Assembly (NCBI GenBank): GCA_938036435.1
Contig: CALHPU010000018.1
Coordinates: 62,001 to 126,000 of the forward strand
Source of the DNA: an uncultured Pirellulaceae bacterium
GTDB taxonomy: Bacteria > Planctomycetota > Planctomycetia > Pirellulales > Pirellulaceae
Direction of reading: 5' to 3'
Length of the DNA: 64,000 nt
This document shows positions 8,630 through 18,005 of the stretch, one piece after another. Below the pieces are notes generated by a model. It was given only the letters and a program-made list of their open reading frames with translations, did no database searches and was not told the origin of the DNA. The position numbers and the translations under genes are program-made. Position 1 is the first letter of the stretch; each line of letters opens with the position of its first letter.

Positions 8630-9085
8630 TCACGGGGCTGGACTGTCCGTTTCACCAGCCCGTTGATTGTCAGTATCGCCATCATTCTTTCGTTTCATCA
8701 GCCGGTCGAGGACACCGTTAACGAATTGCGAAGACTGGTCGGTTCCGTAGCGCCGGGCCAATTCGATCGCTTCGTTGATGGCCACGCGATCCGGCGTGTC
8801 GCCAAAGAGAATTTCATACGCTCCCAGACGAAGCACGTTGCGGTCGGTGGCCGCCATTCTTCCAAGTCTCCAATTGGCGGCAATGGAGGCTAGTTTTTCG
8901 TCGATCTGTTCACGGTGTTGTGTTACGCCTTGAATCAGTTTGTTGGCGAACGCGATAAGTTTTGGATCCTCATTCAATCGCGCATTGATAAATTGAGTCT
9001 TGATTTCCGCTGGCTGGGTTGGGTTCAAGTCGTCTTGGTAGAGGACTTGTAAAACAATCGCGCGAGCTCGACGACGACGTGACAT
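8630..9085 (-). CDS. nusB: Transcription antitermination factor NusB
   Basis: A 151-residue all-helical RNA-binding protein that, with NusE (S10), loads onto boxA of rRNA leaders to prevent early termination. Family signatures are present: RRRARAIVLQVLYQDD at the N-terminus, DRNVLRLGAYEILF in the middle, and VAINEAIELARRYG followed by FVNGVLD near the end. The length is normal. It sits between ribH and ftsY on the same strand; a ribH-nusB neighbourhood is common in bacteria. Confidence 0.96.
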   Translation of the reverse strand: MSRRRRARAIVLQVLYQDDLNPTQPAEIKTQFINARLNEDPKLIAFANKLIQGVTQHREQIDEKLASIAANWRLGRMAATDRNVLRLGAYEILFGDTPDRVAINEAIELARRYGTDQSSQFVNGVLDRLMKRKNDGDTDNQRAGETDSPAP

Positions 9086-9222
9086 ACAGCAAAATTACAA
9101 AAGCAGGGTTAGGGAACTGGCAACAGTCTAATTAATCGTGGGGCAAACGAGAATTGGGGCGCTTGCCCCCGCGAGTAGAAAATCATAAGACCCGCGATTG
9201 AGAGGCTAAAGATTGAGGAGGT

Positions 9223-9699
9223 TTAGATTTTGCCAATTTCATCGAATAACTGGAGCATTTGAACGACGGCCTCGGTGGATTCGATCCCTTTATTGCCGAC
9301 GCTTCCCCCCGAACGATCCAACGCCTGCTGAAGTGTGTTACAGGTCAGAACCCCAAATCCGATCGGTACATCGTGTTCAAGACTGATTTGACCGATGCTG
9401 CTGCTGATGACGCTGTTGATGTGATGGTCGTGAGTCGTTTCGCCCTTGATCACGCAACCTAGACAGACGATCGCATCAAACTTTTTGATCTTTACCAGCC
9501 GCAACGCCGCGTGGGGCAGTTCCCACGAACCGGGAACCCAGAAAATGGAGATGCTTTCTTCTGGGACTCGGTTGCGCAGCAATGTCTCGACGGCACCATC
9601 TTTCATGTTGCCAGTGATGTTGTCGTAGTATTGCGATACGACAATTGCAAAGGTTTTATCTTCGACCGAGGCCGATTCGCCAGAGAAGTTCTTCAACAC
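9223..9699 (-). CDS. ribH: 6,7-dimethyl-8-ribityllumazine synthase (riboflavin synthase beta chain)
   Basis: Condenses 5-amino-6-ribitylamino-uracil with dihydroxybutanone phosphate, the penultimate step of riboflavin synthesis; usually a 60-mer or pentamer. The 158 residues show FAIVVSQYYDNIT, the WVPGSWELPHAAL loop, CLGCVIKGETTHDH with the catalytic His region, PIGFGVLTCNTLQQAL and a C-terminal GNKG followed by a helix. The length is normal. It is upstream of nusB (137-bp gap). No other riboflavin gene lies in the window. Confidence 0.96.
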   Translation of the reverse strand: MLKNFSGESASVEDKTFAIVVSQYYDNITGNMKDGAVETLLRNRVPEESISIFWVPGSWELPHAALRLVKIKKFDAIVCLGCVIKGETTHDHHINSVISSSIGQISLEHDVPIGFGVLTCNTLQQALDRSGGSVGNKGIESTEAVVQMLQLFDEIGKI

Positions 9700-9872
9700 G
9701 GTTACAAACTGAAAAGGAATCTATACTCAAGTAAACAATTATCCATCTTGGCATCTCATGGGTGAGCGTCTTCCATTGTCTCACACGCGCAGGGGCTTCG
9801 AGGAGACCTACAAAATGCTTCGTTGCTGACACATCTAAGGGTCAGGTTTAAAGCCAACATGCTAATTCAGAT

Positions 9873-11345
9873 TCATTCAGAATCTGGCCGGATTTTCATC
9901 AGGAATTCAGCGTTGGATTTTGCTTTCTTCAAACGCGTGGTGAGCATGTCCATTGAATCGGAGGGACTCATACTGGCCAGCATACGTCTGACCTGACAGA
10001 TGCGATCATACTCATCTTCTTCAAAAAGCTTTTCCTCCCGCCGGGTGCCGGAGCCGGCGATGTCAATCGCTGGCCAGATACGTCGTTCGACAAGCGATCG
10101 GTCCAAAACAATTTCTAGATTGCCTGTGCCTTTGAACTCTTCGAAGATCACATCATCCATGCGACTGCCGGTTTGGATCAGCGCCGTTGCCATGATCGTC
10201 AACGAACCGCCTTCTTCAATTTTTCTGGCCGAACCAAAAAAGGATTTAGGCTTCTGCATGGCATTGGCATCTAGGCCACCGGAGAGGGTTTTGCCAGATT
10301 GGGGACATTCTGAATTCCAAGCGCGTCCTAGTCGCGTGATCGAATCGAGGAAGATCACGACATCAGTTCCGCACTCCACCATCCGTTTGGCCTTTTCCAG
10401 CACCATTTCGGCGACCTGAATATGGCGTGAGGCGGGTTCATCAAAGGTCGAGCTAATGACTTCACAGCGTTCTCCTCTGACCTCCCTTTCCATGTCGGTA
10501 ACTTCTTCGGGGCGTTCGTCAATCAACAGCATAATGACATACGCTTCGGGATAATTTTTCAATGTGGCTCTTGCCATACGTTGCAGCAAGACTGTTTTAC
10601 CAGTGCGGGGAGGTGCAACGATCAATCCACGTTGGCCGAATCCGATCGGAGTCATCATGTCGATAACGCGTGTCGAAAGATCTTTTGGATCATGCTCCAT
10701 CACGATTCGTTCATTAGGATGCAACGGAGTCAGATCGTCAAAATCAACACGCCGCGAGTTCTCTTCTGGGGAGCTCTGGTTGATTGTTTCGACTCGCAAA
10801 AGCGCGAAGTAACGCTCGTTTTCTTTTGGCGGACGAATTTGACCGCGCACAACAGCACCGTTTCGCAAATTGAATTTACGGATTTGGCTTGGTGAGACAT
10901 AGATGTCATCCGGGCAGCTCAAATAGTGGTAGTTGGGACTGCGGAGGAACCCGAATCCGTCCGGTAGGATCTGCAGCGTCCCTTCGCCGAACATGATGCC
11001 CTGCGTTTTAATTTTGCCCTTAAGGACTTCGGCAATCAGATCGTGCTTATCCAGCTCGTTAGGTTCGATGCCTTGATCGGCGGCATACTTCCTCAGTTCA
11101 TCGATCGACATTTTCTGTAATGTCGTTACGTTGATCTTCTGATCATTGTCCTCATCAGGCGAAACATTTGAGTTCGGATCTTTGTCCTCGCGTGAAATTG
11201 TCTCGGCAAGCGAAAGGGGCTCGCCTCCAGATTCGATCTCTTTCAGCCGTTGGCTGACATCTGGGTCAAGTTCAGCTTGTTGCTTCTTTCGCCGCTCTTT
11301 CGAACGATGATCGTTGCGCCCCCTAGAATCTCTTTGGTAGGCCAT
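9873..11345 (-). CDS. rho: Transcription termination factor Rho
   Basis: A hexameric RNA-dependent ATPase that ends transcription of untranslated RNA. Of 490 residues, the first 85 are a charged, probably disordered extension. Then come the Rho N-terminal helical domain ([18 protein letters not shown]), the cold-shock RNA-binding fold ([20 protein letters not shown]) and the ATPase domain with Walker A (APPRTGKT), Walker B ([16 protein letters not shown]), the Q loop (SGGLDANA) and the R loop region (FKGTGNLE). The extension is longer than in E. coli, as in other lineages with added N-terminal domains. It lies 72 bp after coaE on the same strand. Confidence 0.97.
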   Translation of the reverse strand: MAYQRDSRGRNDHRSKERRKKQQAELDPDVSQRLKEIESGGEPLSLAETISREDKDPNSNVSPDEDNDQKINVTTLQKMSIDELRKYAADQGIEPNELDKHDLIAEVLKGKIKTQGIMFGEGTLQILPDGFGFLRSPNYHYLSCPDDIYVSPSQIRKFNLRNGAVVRGQIRPPKENERYFALLRVETINQSSPEENSRRVDFDDLTPLHPNERIVMEHDPKDLSTRVIDMMTPIGFGQRGLIVAPPRTGKTVLLQRMARATLKNYPEAYVIMLLIDERPEEVTDMEREVRGERCEVISSTFDEPASRHIQVAEMVLEKAKRMVECGTDVVIFLDSITRLGRAWNSECPQSGKTLSGGLDANAMQKPKSFFGSARKIEEGGSLTIMATALIQTGSRMDDVIFEEFKGTGNLEIVLDRSLVERRIWPAIDIAGSGTRREEKLFEEDEYDRICQVRRMLASMSPSDSMDMLTTRLKKAKSNAEFLMKIRPDSE

Positions 11346-11417
11346 AAATTATCTCCAATGCACCGGCAGTAATAAGGTAGGTAAAGCCGGATTTTGATTT
11401 TAGGCATTCCTTCGCCG

Positions 11418-12026
11418 TCAAGCAGAAATGTCCCAGTGTCTCCAAAGCCGTCTGATTTGCTGTTTCAATTCATCAATTGAGCCGGAGTTCGTTACAAAGT
11501 CTGTCGAACGTTTTCTCTTTTGTTCGAGTGACATTTGATGACTCTCCCGTCTTTCCAATTCCGTCTCCGACCAACCTCGTTCCTTCGCGCGTTGCTTTCG
11601 CACTTGCAAATCGGCATCGACAAAAACGATCTTATCGCAAAAGCGATCCCAATTTGCTTTGAACATTACCGGCGCATCGAGAACAACAGCTGGCAAATCT
11701 CCAGATGCTCTGAATTGCTTCAGGCGCTTCTGGACCAACTTACCAATCTCAGGATGCGTCAGTTGTTCAAGATATTTAAGGGCCTCGGTTGGTGAGTCAG
11801 CGTCTGATGGAAAAACGACTTTCGCCAATTCTCGGCGATCGACTTTCCCTTCAACCACGACTCGACCTCCCCACTTCTGATAAATCTGATCGACAACCAA
11901 GGGCATACAAAGAACTTCATGACCGACTTGGTCAGCGTCAACAATAACGCAGCCAAGATCTTTAAAGCACTCTGCAACCAAGCTCTTACCGCAGGCGATT
12001 CCACCAGCCAACCCAATCACAATCAT
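11418..12026 (-). CDS. coaE: Dephospho-CoA kinase
   Basis: The last step of coenzyme A synthesis: ATP-dependent phosphorylation of the 3'-hydroxyl of dephospho-CoA. The 202 residues begin with the P-loop MIVIGLAGGIACGKS, then CVIVDADQVGHEVL, LEQLTHPEI, VVLDAPVMFKANWDRFCDKI and a lid segment with Arg (RKQRAKERGWSE). The length is normal. It is followed by rho on the same strand and preceded by a 414-bp gap. Confidence 0.95.
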   Translation of the reverse strand: MIVIGLAGGIACGKSLVAECFKDLGCVIVDADQVGHEVLCMPLVVDQIYQKWGGRVVVEGKVDRRELAKVVFPSDADSPTEALKYLEQLTHPEIGKLVQKRLKQFRASGDLPAVVLDAPVMFKANWDRFCDKIVFVDADLQVRKQRAKERGWSETELERRESHQMSLEQKRKRSTDFVTNSGSIDELKQQIRRLWRHWDISA

Positions 12027-12440
12027 AGGTAGCGCTGTTGAAAAGTAGTCTTTGGCGAGAGTCGATTAACTTCATCTGACTCGAATGAGTCAAATTTCAT
12101 CAGAATCTTTCTCTGGAGAGGAGTAACGTTTTGGTTGGACAAGCTCAGGATTGAATTGAATACGCAAACCTGCAGCACCGTCGTCTCACTTAATAGAATA
12201 GCGATAATCACGTGAAAATTCTACTGAATCTTGGTGGATTGTGATAAATCCTCGATTATCCACTAACGACACCGAAGTAAGATCCCGCCTTTAGCTACTT
12301 TGGTGTGTTTGTTCGCACATTAACGTAGGTCGTTTCGTTGCAAGCACATTCCATTTTAGTTTGGGCAAACGAAAGTTATGCGCGTAGGTCGAGGTTTTTT
12401 CAACGTTCTACAAACAAAAATTCAGGACCTCTTGGCTGAA
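12027..12440. other. 414-bp intergenic region
   Basis: No gene or structured RNA is recognised. Because coaE and the SenB-like gene are on the same strand, this AT-richer stretch probably carries a promoter for coaE-rho, but no clear promoter hexamers stand out. Confidence 0.4.
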
Positions 12441-13469
12441 TTAGGTATTTCGCGGTAAGCCTGTGATCAAGCTATCTATCGCGTTGCTTTCGGTAGATTC
12501 GGCGAAGCGCTCTTTGAGTCTAGCGCCGTGATCGGAAAGCAAATTGAGAAAATCACTGTCCTGTTCTGCTTTGAACATCAGGTCGGCTAATTGCTGCCGA
12601 TTGGCGTTGCGGTAGAAGCCCGGATAGTCGTCGCCTAACAGACCGACAGTGGCGACGATTTTATGTGCGATGATTGGAACATCGTTCACGATGGCTTCCG
12701 AAAGGACTGCCGGGCCTCCCTCGAAGTGGGAGCTGAGCACCATCAAGTCGCACTGATGCAGCTGTCTAAGTGATTGTTGGTGGCTGACCGGTCCGATCCA
12801 GTCGTATCGCCGATTCTCTTTTGTCTTGCGCGTTGCTTCTCCCGCAAATGAGTCCTCCAACGCTGCTCCCCACTGAATCACATGCACACGCGATTGCTGC
12901 GGCAGAAGTCTCGCTGCCCCAGCCGCCGCCAACGGATCTTTGATGGCTCTTAGATGACCGACGACTGCTATCTTGAAGGTGTCTGGATTGCCGAACACAT
13001 TGGGAAGTGTATTAATCTCGTCCTGCGAAGGATTCACTGCCGAGGCTGACTGGGCAATGACAACTGCTTTGTCTGCGAATCGAGTGTTGACCTTACGCAA
13101 TAGCTCAAGCGATGCAGGTTCCAGCAGCACAATGCGCGTCGCGTTTTCCAATGACTCAAACGCCTGCCGAAATTTTGGCTCCGACGGATCCTTGGCAAGA
13201 TCGACGTTCAAATCGGTGCCCGTCATGATCACGACCGTCGCGATTTGAGGAAACTGCTTCACAGCGCGGACAATGGTGTGAGAGTTATGGGTGGCATGCA
13301 GCGCGATTAGTACGTCGGGGGTAGTCCTGCTGATTTCGCCTGGATCAGGTTCACAGGCTATCGTGACGTCATGGCCAAGCTCTTCCAACAGCCTTGCCCA
13401 GCGAAACGCAGTAATTTGGTTACCCTGCGTCTTGGTTCGCTGATTTGGAGTAGCGATCAAGATTTGCAT
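12441..13469 (-). CDS. senB: SenB-like selenosugar synthase (TIGR04348-type glycosyltransferase)
   Basis: A 342-residue group-1-type glycosyltransferase of two Rossmann halves. It matches the family once known as TIGR04348 and later shown to be SenB, which joins selenophosphate and a UDP-sugar to make a selenosugar for selenoneine. Signatures: NQITAFRWARLLEELGHDV, VLIALHA, VIMTGTDLN, VVGHLRAIKDPLAAA, QWGAALED, the EGGPAVLSEAI nucleotide-sugar loop, and VGLLGDDYPGFY. The ATG at 13469 matches family starts (MQILIATPN); an ATG at 13505 adds 12 unrelated residues. The expected partners SenA and SelD/SenC are not in the window, so it may act with distant genes or make another selenosugar. It follows tatC by 67 bp. 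Confidence 0.68.
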   Translation of the reverse strand: MQILIATPNQRTKTQGNQITAFRWARLLEELGHDVTIACEPDPGEISRTTPDVLIALHATHNSHTIVRAVKQFPQIATVVIMTGTDLNVDLAKDPSEPKFRQAFESLENATRIVLLEPASLELLRKVNTRFADKAVVIAQSASAVNPSQDEINTLPNVFGNPDTFKIAVVGHLRAIKDPLAAAGAARLLPQQSRVHVIQWGAALEDSFAGEATRKTKENRRYDWIGPVSHQQSLRQLHQCDLMVLSSHFEGGPAVLSEAIVNDVPIIAHKIVATVGLLGDDYPGFYRNANRQQLADLMFKAEQDSDFLNLLSDHGARLKERFAESTESNAIDSLITGLPRNT

Positions 13470-13536
13470 CGAAAAATTCAGCTTTCTATCTACCAAGACG
13501 TTCATCGGCGTTAACGAACCGAACCGCGATCATCGT

Positions 13537-14988
13537 CTACACGTCCACAGGTGGCACGTCTCCAAACGGGTTCGGATTGTAGCCCGGCATGAATCGGCAC
13601 ATGATGATGCCAAGGAAATACAGCATCGTCAGTGGGACGGCCAGCAACAGCATGCTGATCGGGTCGGCAGGTGTCAGCAACATCGCAAGCACAAAAATGC
13701 ACATCACGGCAATTCGCCACTTCGACAGATAGGCATCGATGGTGAACAATCCGATGCGATTCATAAACAACATCACCAAAGGCAATTGAAACGCGAGCCC
13801 AAATCCAAGCGGCAGGAACAACACAAAACTTAGCCAGTCATTGATCCGCATTTCAGGCGCAATCCCCAATTGTTCGTTGAAGCTGAATAGAAAGCTAAGC
13901 ACCGGGGCGAAGACGAAGAAGTACGCCAACGCGATGCCCGAAAGAAACAGAATCGTGCTGATCGGCGCGAAGTAGTGAACGTATTTCTTCTCGTTCGGAT
14001 ACAATCCCGCGGCCACAAAATCCCAGATGCAGTAAAAAATCCACGGGAAGGATATGCACAGTCCTGTCACCACACCAGCTTTCAGCCAGATGAAGAATCC
14101 GTCCGTCGCCGCCAACGATTGCGGCTCAAATGTGTTGGGCTCCCAAATCTCAAGCGGCACCAGATTCATTTTTAGCTCAGGCATCTGATCGGGAAACATC
14201 GATACGATCAACGCCCGGTTCATGCGTCGGTTGAGATTGGCTTGATCGGTTTGCCCACCGGGAGTCGTGTCGTTCCGGCTTTTATTGAGCGCCTCTTTCA
14301 ACCGAGCCAAAGGTTTCTCAGGCGGTTTTTGATACAGCGTCGTCCAGTCAGCCACCGCGGGGGTCAACGCTTCTGTGAAGGCTGCATCATCGCTGAACTT
14401 TTTCAGCCGAGTTACCGAATTGAAAATATCGAGGACAACTAGTTGGTCCTTGGCAGTGGCAGACTGTTTTTCGCCGATCGTTTTGATCTGTCGTTGCTGC
14501 GCAGCGTCGAGCGACTTGAACAATGCCGCTTGCTGAGGCTGCGATTGGTCAGCACTCTTAAGTGACTTGCATATCGCCGCAACGGAATCGACCGGTAGCT
14601 GCTTGGGCGTAAATCCATAAGGATCGATCTTGATGCCGGCTCCAAGTTCAGGAACTACCTCACGTAGAGCGTCAAGCAAATGAGCCGGATCGACGCGCAC
14701 TTGACGAGGAATGTGACCATCGGCCAGCCACGGTTGGAGTTCTGCCGGGACGTAGCCCTCACGTTCAACCATTAATTTGGTCGCGCGATTGACTCGATAT
14801 TCGCCGATCGCTTCGACCAGCGGACGATTTAGCCATTCGACGACTCGATTGGCGAACGTGAAACCAATCGCACATCCAATCGCTAGACCGATCGCCGCTT
14901 TGAAAAGGGCTTTTCGAAGGTCCTCCAAATGCTCGCCAAACGACATCCGCGTATGTTCAAAGAGGTCTTTATTGGAGTCGCCGATCAT
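13537..14988 (-). CDS. tatC: Sec-independent translocase TatC with a large periplasmic insertion
   Basis: The core of the twin-arginine translocase, which recognises RR signal peptides. Of 483 residues, the N-terminal signature FGEHLEDLRKAL and the first membrane helix (about 28-48) are normal. A hydrophilic stretch of about 210 residues (about 65-275) follows, before the remaining five helices (LKAGVVTGLCISFPWIFYCIWDF, then LSFVLFLPLGFGLAFQLP, LAMLLTPADPISMLLLAVP). Ordinary TatC has about 250 residues, so the first periplasmic loop is greatly enlarged. The insert is Ala/Gln/Lys-rich with helical character. No tatA is adjacent. Confidence 0.93.
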   Translation of the reverse strand: MIGDSNKDLFEHTRMSFGEHLEDLRKALFKAAIGLAIGCAIGFTFANRVVEWLNRPLVEAIGEYRVNRATKLMVEREGYVPAELQPWLADGHIPRQVRVDPAHLLDALREVVPELGAGIKIDPYGFTPKQLPVDSVAAICKSLKSADQSQPQQAALFKSLDAAQQRQIKTIGEKQSATAKDQLVVLDIFNSVTRLKKFSDDAAFTEALTPAVADWTTLYQKPPEKPLARLKEALNKSRNDTTPGGQTDQANLNRRMNRALIVSMFPDQMPELKMNLVPLEIWEPNTFEPQSLAATDGFFIWLKAGVVTGLCISFPWIFYCIWDFVAAGLYPNEKKYVHYFAPISTILFLSGIALAYFFVFAPVLSFLFSFNEQLGIAPEMRINDWLSFVLFLPLGFGLAFQLPLVMLFMNRIGLFTIDAYLSKWRIAVMCIFVLAMLLTPADPISMLLLAVPLTMLYFLGIIMCRFMPGYNPNPFGDVPPVDV

Positions 14989-15165
14989 CCGATGCTTATT
15001 GAAGTACGTGTTCAGGAGGAAGTTTTTTTAAGCGACGTGAACTAGTCGCAAAGGGGCATTCGCGCAATCGAACCCATCATTGATACTAACATGGGCGTAT
15101 TGAACCAACAATGATCCAAAACAGACCGCTCCTTTAAAGTCACTCTTGCTACGAACCTTATAACC

Positions 15166-16179
15166 ATGCTTAACCCTCTCTACCCGCTTCGATTTGAACC
15201 TCTCTTCCGCCGTTACATCTGGGGAGGCCGTCGGTTGGCAACAGTGCTAGATAAACCGATCGGTGATGAATCGGCAGCCGAAAGCTGGGAGGTCGTCGAT
15301 CACGGTGAGACACAGAGCGTCGTTAAGTTTGGTAATCTGGCCGGTCAAACACTTCGGCAGTTGATCGAAGCCGATGGCGAGGCCGTTTTGGGTGGCGATG
15401 TGTTGGCGGCCGTTTCTTCAGATAGTGTGCCTGACTATCTGCAAAACCGATTTCCGTTGCTTTTAAAATTCTTGGACGCCAATCGCCATCTGTCGATTCA
15501 AGTCCACCCCGATGATCAGTTTGGATCAACTTTGTCGCCTCCGGATCTTGGCAAGACTGAGGCGTGGTATGTGATGGCGGCGGAACCGGGATCTAAAATC
15601 TATGCTGGACTCAAAGAGGGCGTCGATCAGCAATCCTTTTCGGCGGCGGTGGAGCAAGGACAGACGGAATCTGTGATGCACAGTTTTGAACCGGCGGTAG
15701 GAGACTGCGTCTTTATTCCCGCCGGCACGATGCACGCAATCGGCGAGGGGTTGTTGATCGCCGAAATTCAACAGGCTAGCGATACCACGTTTCGCGTTTA
15801 CGATTGGGGCAGGGTAGGGGACGATGGAAAATCACGCCCGCTACATATCGAGCAGAGTATCGCTGCCACCGATTTCGCGCGAGGACCGGTAAGTGCGTCG
15901 CCTGCTGTGGAAGTTGAAACAGGCGTCGTGGAGCTTGTGTCGTGCGAAAAATTTGTGATGAGGCGACACCAATTGTCGGAGACCAAGTCGTTTGGTGGCG
16001 ATGGCCGGTTTCGAATCTTGGCGGTGGTCAGTGGAGAAGTGACGCTCAGCGGCGATCCCTCTGCAGCTCCACTGAAGAAAGGACAAACGGCGTTGCTTCC
16101 TGCCAAGCTAGACGCAGTGCAGGCGGCACCCGCTAGCAGCGGGGCATCAGTGTTGGAGATTTTTGTGCCGCCAACGTAG
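15166..16179 (+). CDS. manA: Mannose-6-phosphate isomerase, class I
   Basis: Interconverts mannose-6-phosphate and fructose-6-phosphate, linking glycolysis to mannose-containing polymers. A 337-residue zinc cupin of the shorter Bacillus-like class: RFEPLFRRYIWGGRRL at the start, LLLKFLDANRHLSIQVHPDD with metal-binding Gln and His, GKTEAWYV, FIPAGTMHAIGEGLLIAEIQ with the metal-binding His, and TTFRVYDWGR with the catalytic Arg. It is divergent from tatC and ends before a perfect-looking inverted repeat. Confidence 0.95.
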   Translation: MLNPLYPLRFEPLFRRYIWGGRRLATVLDKPIGDESAAESWEVVDHGETQSVVKFGNLAGQTLRQLIEADGEAVLGGDVLAAVSSDSVPDYLQNRFPLLLKFLDANRHLSIQVHPDDQFGSTLSPPDLGKTEAWYVMAAEPGSKIYAGLKEGVDQQSFSAAVEQGQTESVMHSFEPAVGDCVFIPAGTMHAIGEGLLIAEIQQASDTTFRVYDWGRVGDDGKSRPLHIEQSIAATDFARGPVSASPAVEVETGVVELVSCEKFVMRRHQLSETKSFGGDGRFRILAVVSGEVTLSGDPSAAPLKKGQTALLPAKLDAVQAAPASSGASVLEIFVPPT

Positions 16180-16181
16180 TG

Positions 16182-16223
16182 CAAGCGTCTCGCCTGTGAA
16201 GCGGTATTCAAGCGGGACGCTTG
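16182..16223. repeat. Imperfect inverted repeat after manA
   Basis: Two 12-bp arms (CAAGCGTCTCGC and GCGGGACGCTTG) with one mismatch and an 18-base loop, starting two bases after the manA stop. No T run follows on either strand, so it is not a classical terminator. The arm contains AGCGTCTCG, which also occurs in the terminators at 890-914 and 39338-39365. Confidence 0.7.
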
Positions 16224-16310
16224 AGCCACGCATGTCTTGCCGTATCTTCGCTATTTCTCTAATGAGATGGGATAGAGACAGGGAAGTAGCTCCGACCGAC
16301 GGTAAGACCA

Positions 16311-16634
16311 ATGACCAAAATCTCCATCCAAACCATCTTTCAACTGACGACATGCTTTAGTCTGCTGCTGTTGAGCGGTTGTTATTTGCCGATCCTCAAT
16401 GGGCCACCCGGTACGATTGGCATGCAGCGCTCGCGCGCGGTGTTGAACGACCCGTTTCCCAGCGACACACTCGGCCCGCCCATCGGAAGCGCGCGGCCAC
16501 GCGAGTTCGACTTACCGCTCTCCGAAGCAACCAGCTATCAAAGCCACCCCAGAGCTAGGCGTAAACGCTCTTACGGACCGACGGGATTCCTACCCCAACT
16601 CCCGCCTCCGCCGCAGCAGTTCTATCCTCAGTAG
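16311..16634 (+). CDS. Small secreted lipoprotein of unknown function
   Basis: A 107-residue protein with a clear lipoprotein signal (FQLTTCFSLLLLSGC, lipobox LLSGC), so the Cys near residue 24 should be lipidated. The rest is Pro- and Arg-rich with low complexity (GPPGTIGMQ, PPPPQQFYPQ) and has no recognisable domain. It is probably an outer-membrane-attached protein. The gene stands alone and runs convergent with the aminotransferase. Confidence 0.7.
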   Translation: MTKISIQTIFQLTTCFSLLLLSGCYLPILNGPPGTIGMQRSRAVLNDPFPSDTLGPPIGSARPREFDLPLSEATSYQSHPRARRKRSYGPTGFLPQLPPPPQQFYPQ

Positions 16635-16654
16635 ATAGGTTGTGGTCAGGAATC

Positions 16655-17767
16655 TCACGCAATCCGGTTGAGGATATCTATTCCCTCTTCCAGCTTTTGG
16701 TCGCTGACCGCATACGAGATTCTGAAGTGCGAATCCTGATCGCTGAAAATGCTGCCGGGAATCACCATCAAGTTATTTGAAATTGCTTTTTCGACAAACG
16801 CTTCGCCGTTGATACCATCAGGAAGTTTCGGGAACGCGTAAAACGCACCACCCGGTTTAACGATCTCGTATTTGTCCGCCAGTCCCGCCAGCAACCGGTC
16901 GCGTTTGGCCCGGTACTGATCGACGTAAGGCGTGACGTCTATGTCCAGCGCCGCGGCCGCCGCCCACTGTGCCGGTTGAGGTGCACACACGAAGGAAAAT
17001 TGCTGGACCTTTAGCATGGTTTGTATGATTTCTTTAGGGCCGTGTACGTAGCCCACTCGGTGTCCGGTCATTGCGTAAGTTTTTGAAAACCCGTCGATTA
17101 CAATCGCATGAGGATTATGCTTGGCCGCCGAAACGTAAGGTTCGTCATACACGAACTTGCTGTAAATCTCGTCGGACACCAAACAGATCCCGCGCTTGGC
17201 TGCCACTTCTGCGACGCCTTGGACTTCTTCTGGCGTAAAACAGATTCCGGTCGGGTTCGATGGTGTGTTGAGGATGATCATTTTGGTTTTGTCCGTGATC
17301 GCGGCCTCCAGTTTATCCATGTCCAATTTGAAATCAGGATAAATGCTAACCTTGACTGACTTACCTCCGGTCAGCTCGATAATAGCGGGGTACATCACAA
17401 AGAACGGGTCAAAGTAAATCACTTCGTCACCGGGATTGATCAACGAGAGGACCGACAAATTCAGTCCGCCGCTGGTTCCCGAGCAAACAAACACCTCGCG
17501 GTCGTCGTGGCCAAATTGCGCGTCAACTTCAGCTTGGAGTTTTTCGCGGAGCACGGGCATGCCCTGCGTCAGCGCGTATCCGTTCTTGTCGGCCTCGATT
17601 GCTTTGATATAGGCATCTTTGACTGGCCGAGGCACGGCGAAGTCGGGTTGGCCGATCGATAAATTGACGGGATCGTCCAGATTCGCTGCGAGGTCGAACA
17701 TTTTGCGAATCCCGCTGGAATCAAAATTACGCGTTCGATTGGCGATCCATTGGTCGGCTTGAGACAT
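16655..17767 (-). CDS. PLP-dependent class I aminotransferase (aspartate aminotransferase-like)
   Basis: A 370-residue fold-type I transaminase: LSIGQPDFAVP at the start, SGTSGGLNLSVLSLINPGDEV, NTPSNPTGICF with the conserved Asn-Pro-x-x-Pro-Thr-Gly, LVSDEIYSKFVYDE with the PLP ring-stacking and pyridine contacts, and GFSKTYAMTGHRVGYVHGP with the Schiff-base Lys. It probably acts on aspartate, alanine or an aromatic amino acid; the exact donor cannot be read from motifs. The ATG at 17767 begins where the family begins; an upstream frame adds 21 unrelated residues. It runs convergent to the lipoprotein gene. Confidence 0.9.
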   Translation of the reverse strand: MSQADQWIANRTRNFDSSGIRKMFDLAANLDDPVNLSIGQPDFAVPRPVKDAYIKAIEADKNGYALTQGMPVLREKLQAEVDAQFGHDDREVFVCSGTSGGLNLSVLSLINPGDEVIYFDPFFVMYPAIIELTGGKSVKVSIYPDFKLDMDKLEAAITDKTKMIILNTPSNPTGICFTPEEVQGVAEVAAKRGICLVSDEIYSKFVYDEPYVSAAKHNPHAIVIDGFSKTYAMTGHRVGYVHGPKEIIQTMLKVQQFSFVCAPQPAQWAAAAALDIDVTPYVDQYRAKRDRLLAGLADKYEIVKPGGAFYAFPKLPDGINGEAFVEKAISNNLMVIPGSIFSDQDSHFRISYAVSDQKLEEGIDILNRIA

Positions 17768-18005
17768 GTTGGTTTGTTCGCTGCAGGCAGGGAGGTAAAA
17801 ATGATATTTGGAATGTAGCACAACAGACACATATCAACAGCCAGCAATCAGGTCGCACTGGCTTTTTCCTTGCTTCGAGGGAGAAAACGCCAGTACCGCT
17901 TGTGAGAAGTTTTGAGCGAAACTAGAATCCTGAGTCAGGCGTCTTCTGGGCGGTTGAGCACATCAATCATGTTAAAAAAAGCCTTTCAAGGGCTGGCGAA
18001 TCTCG

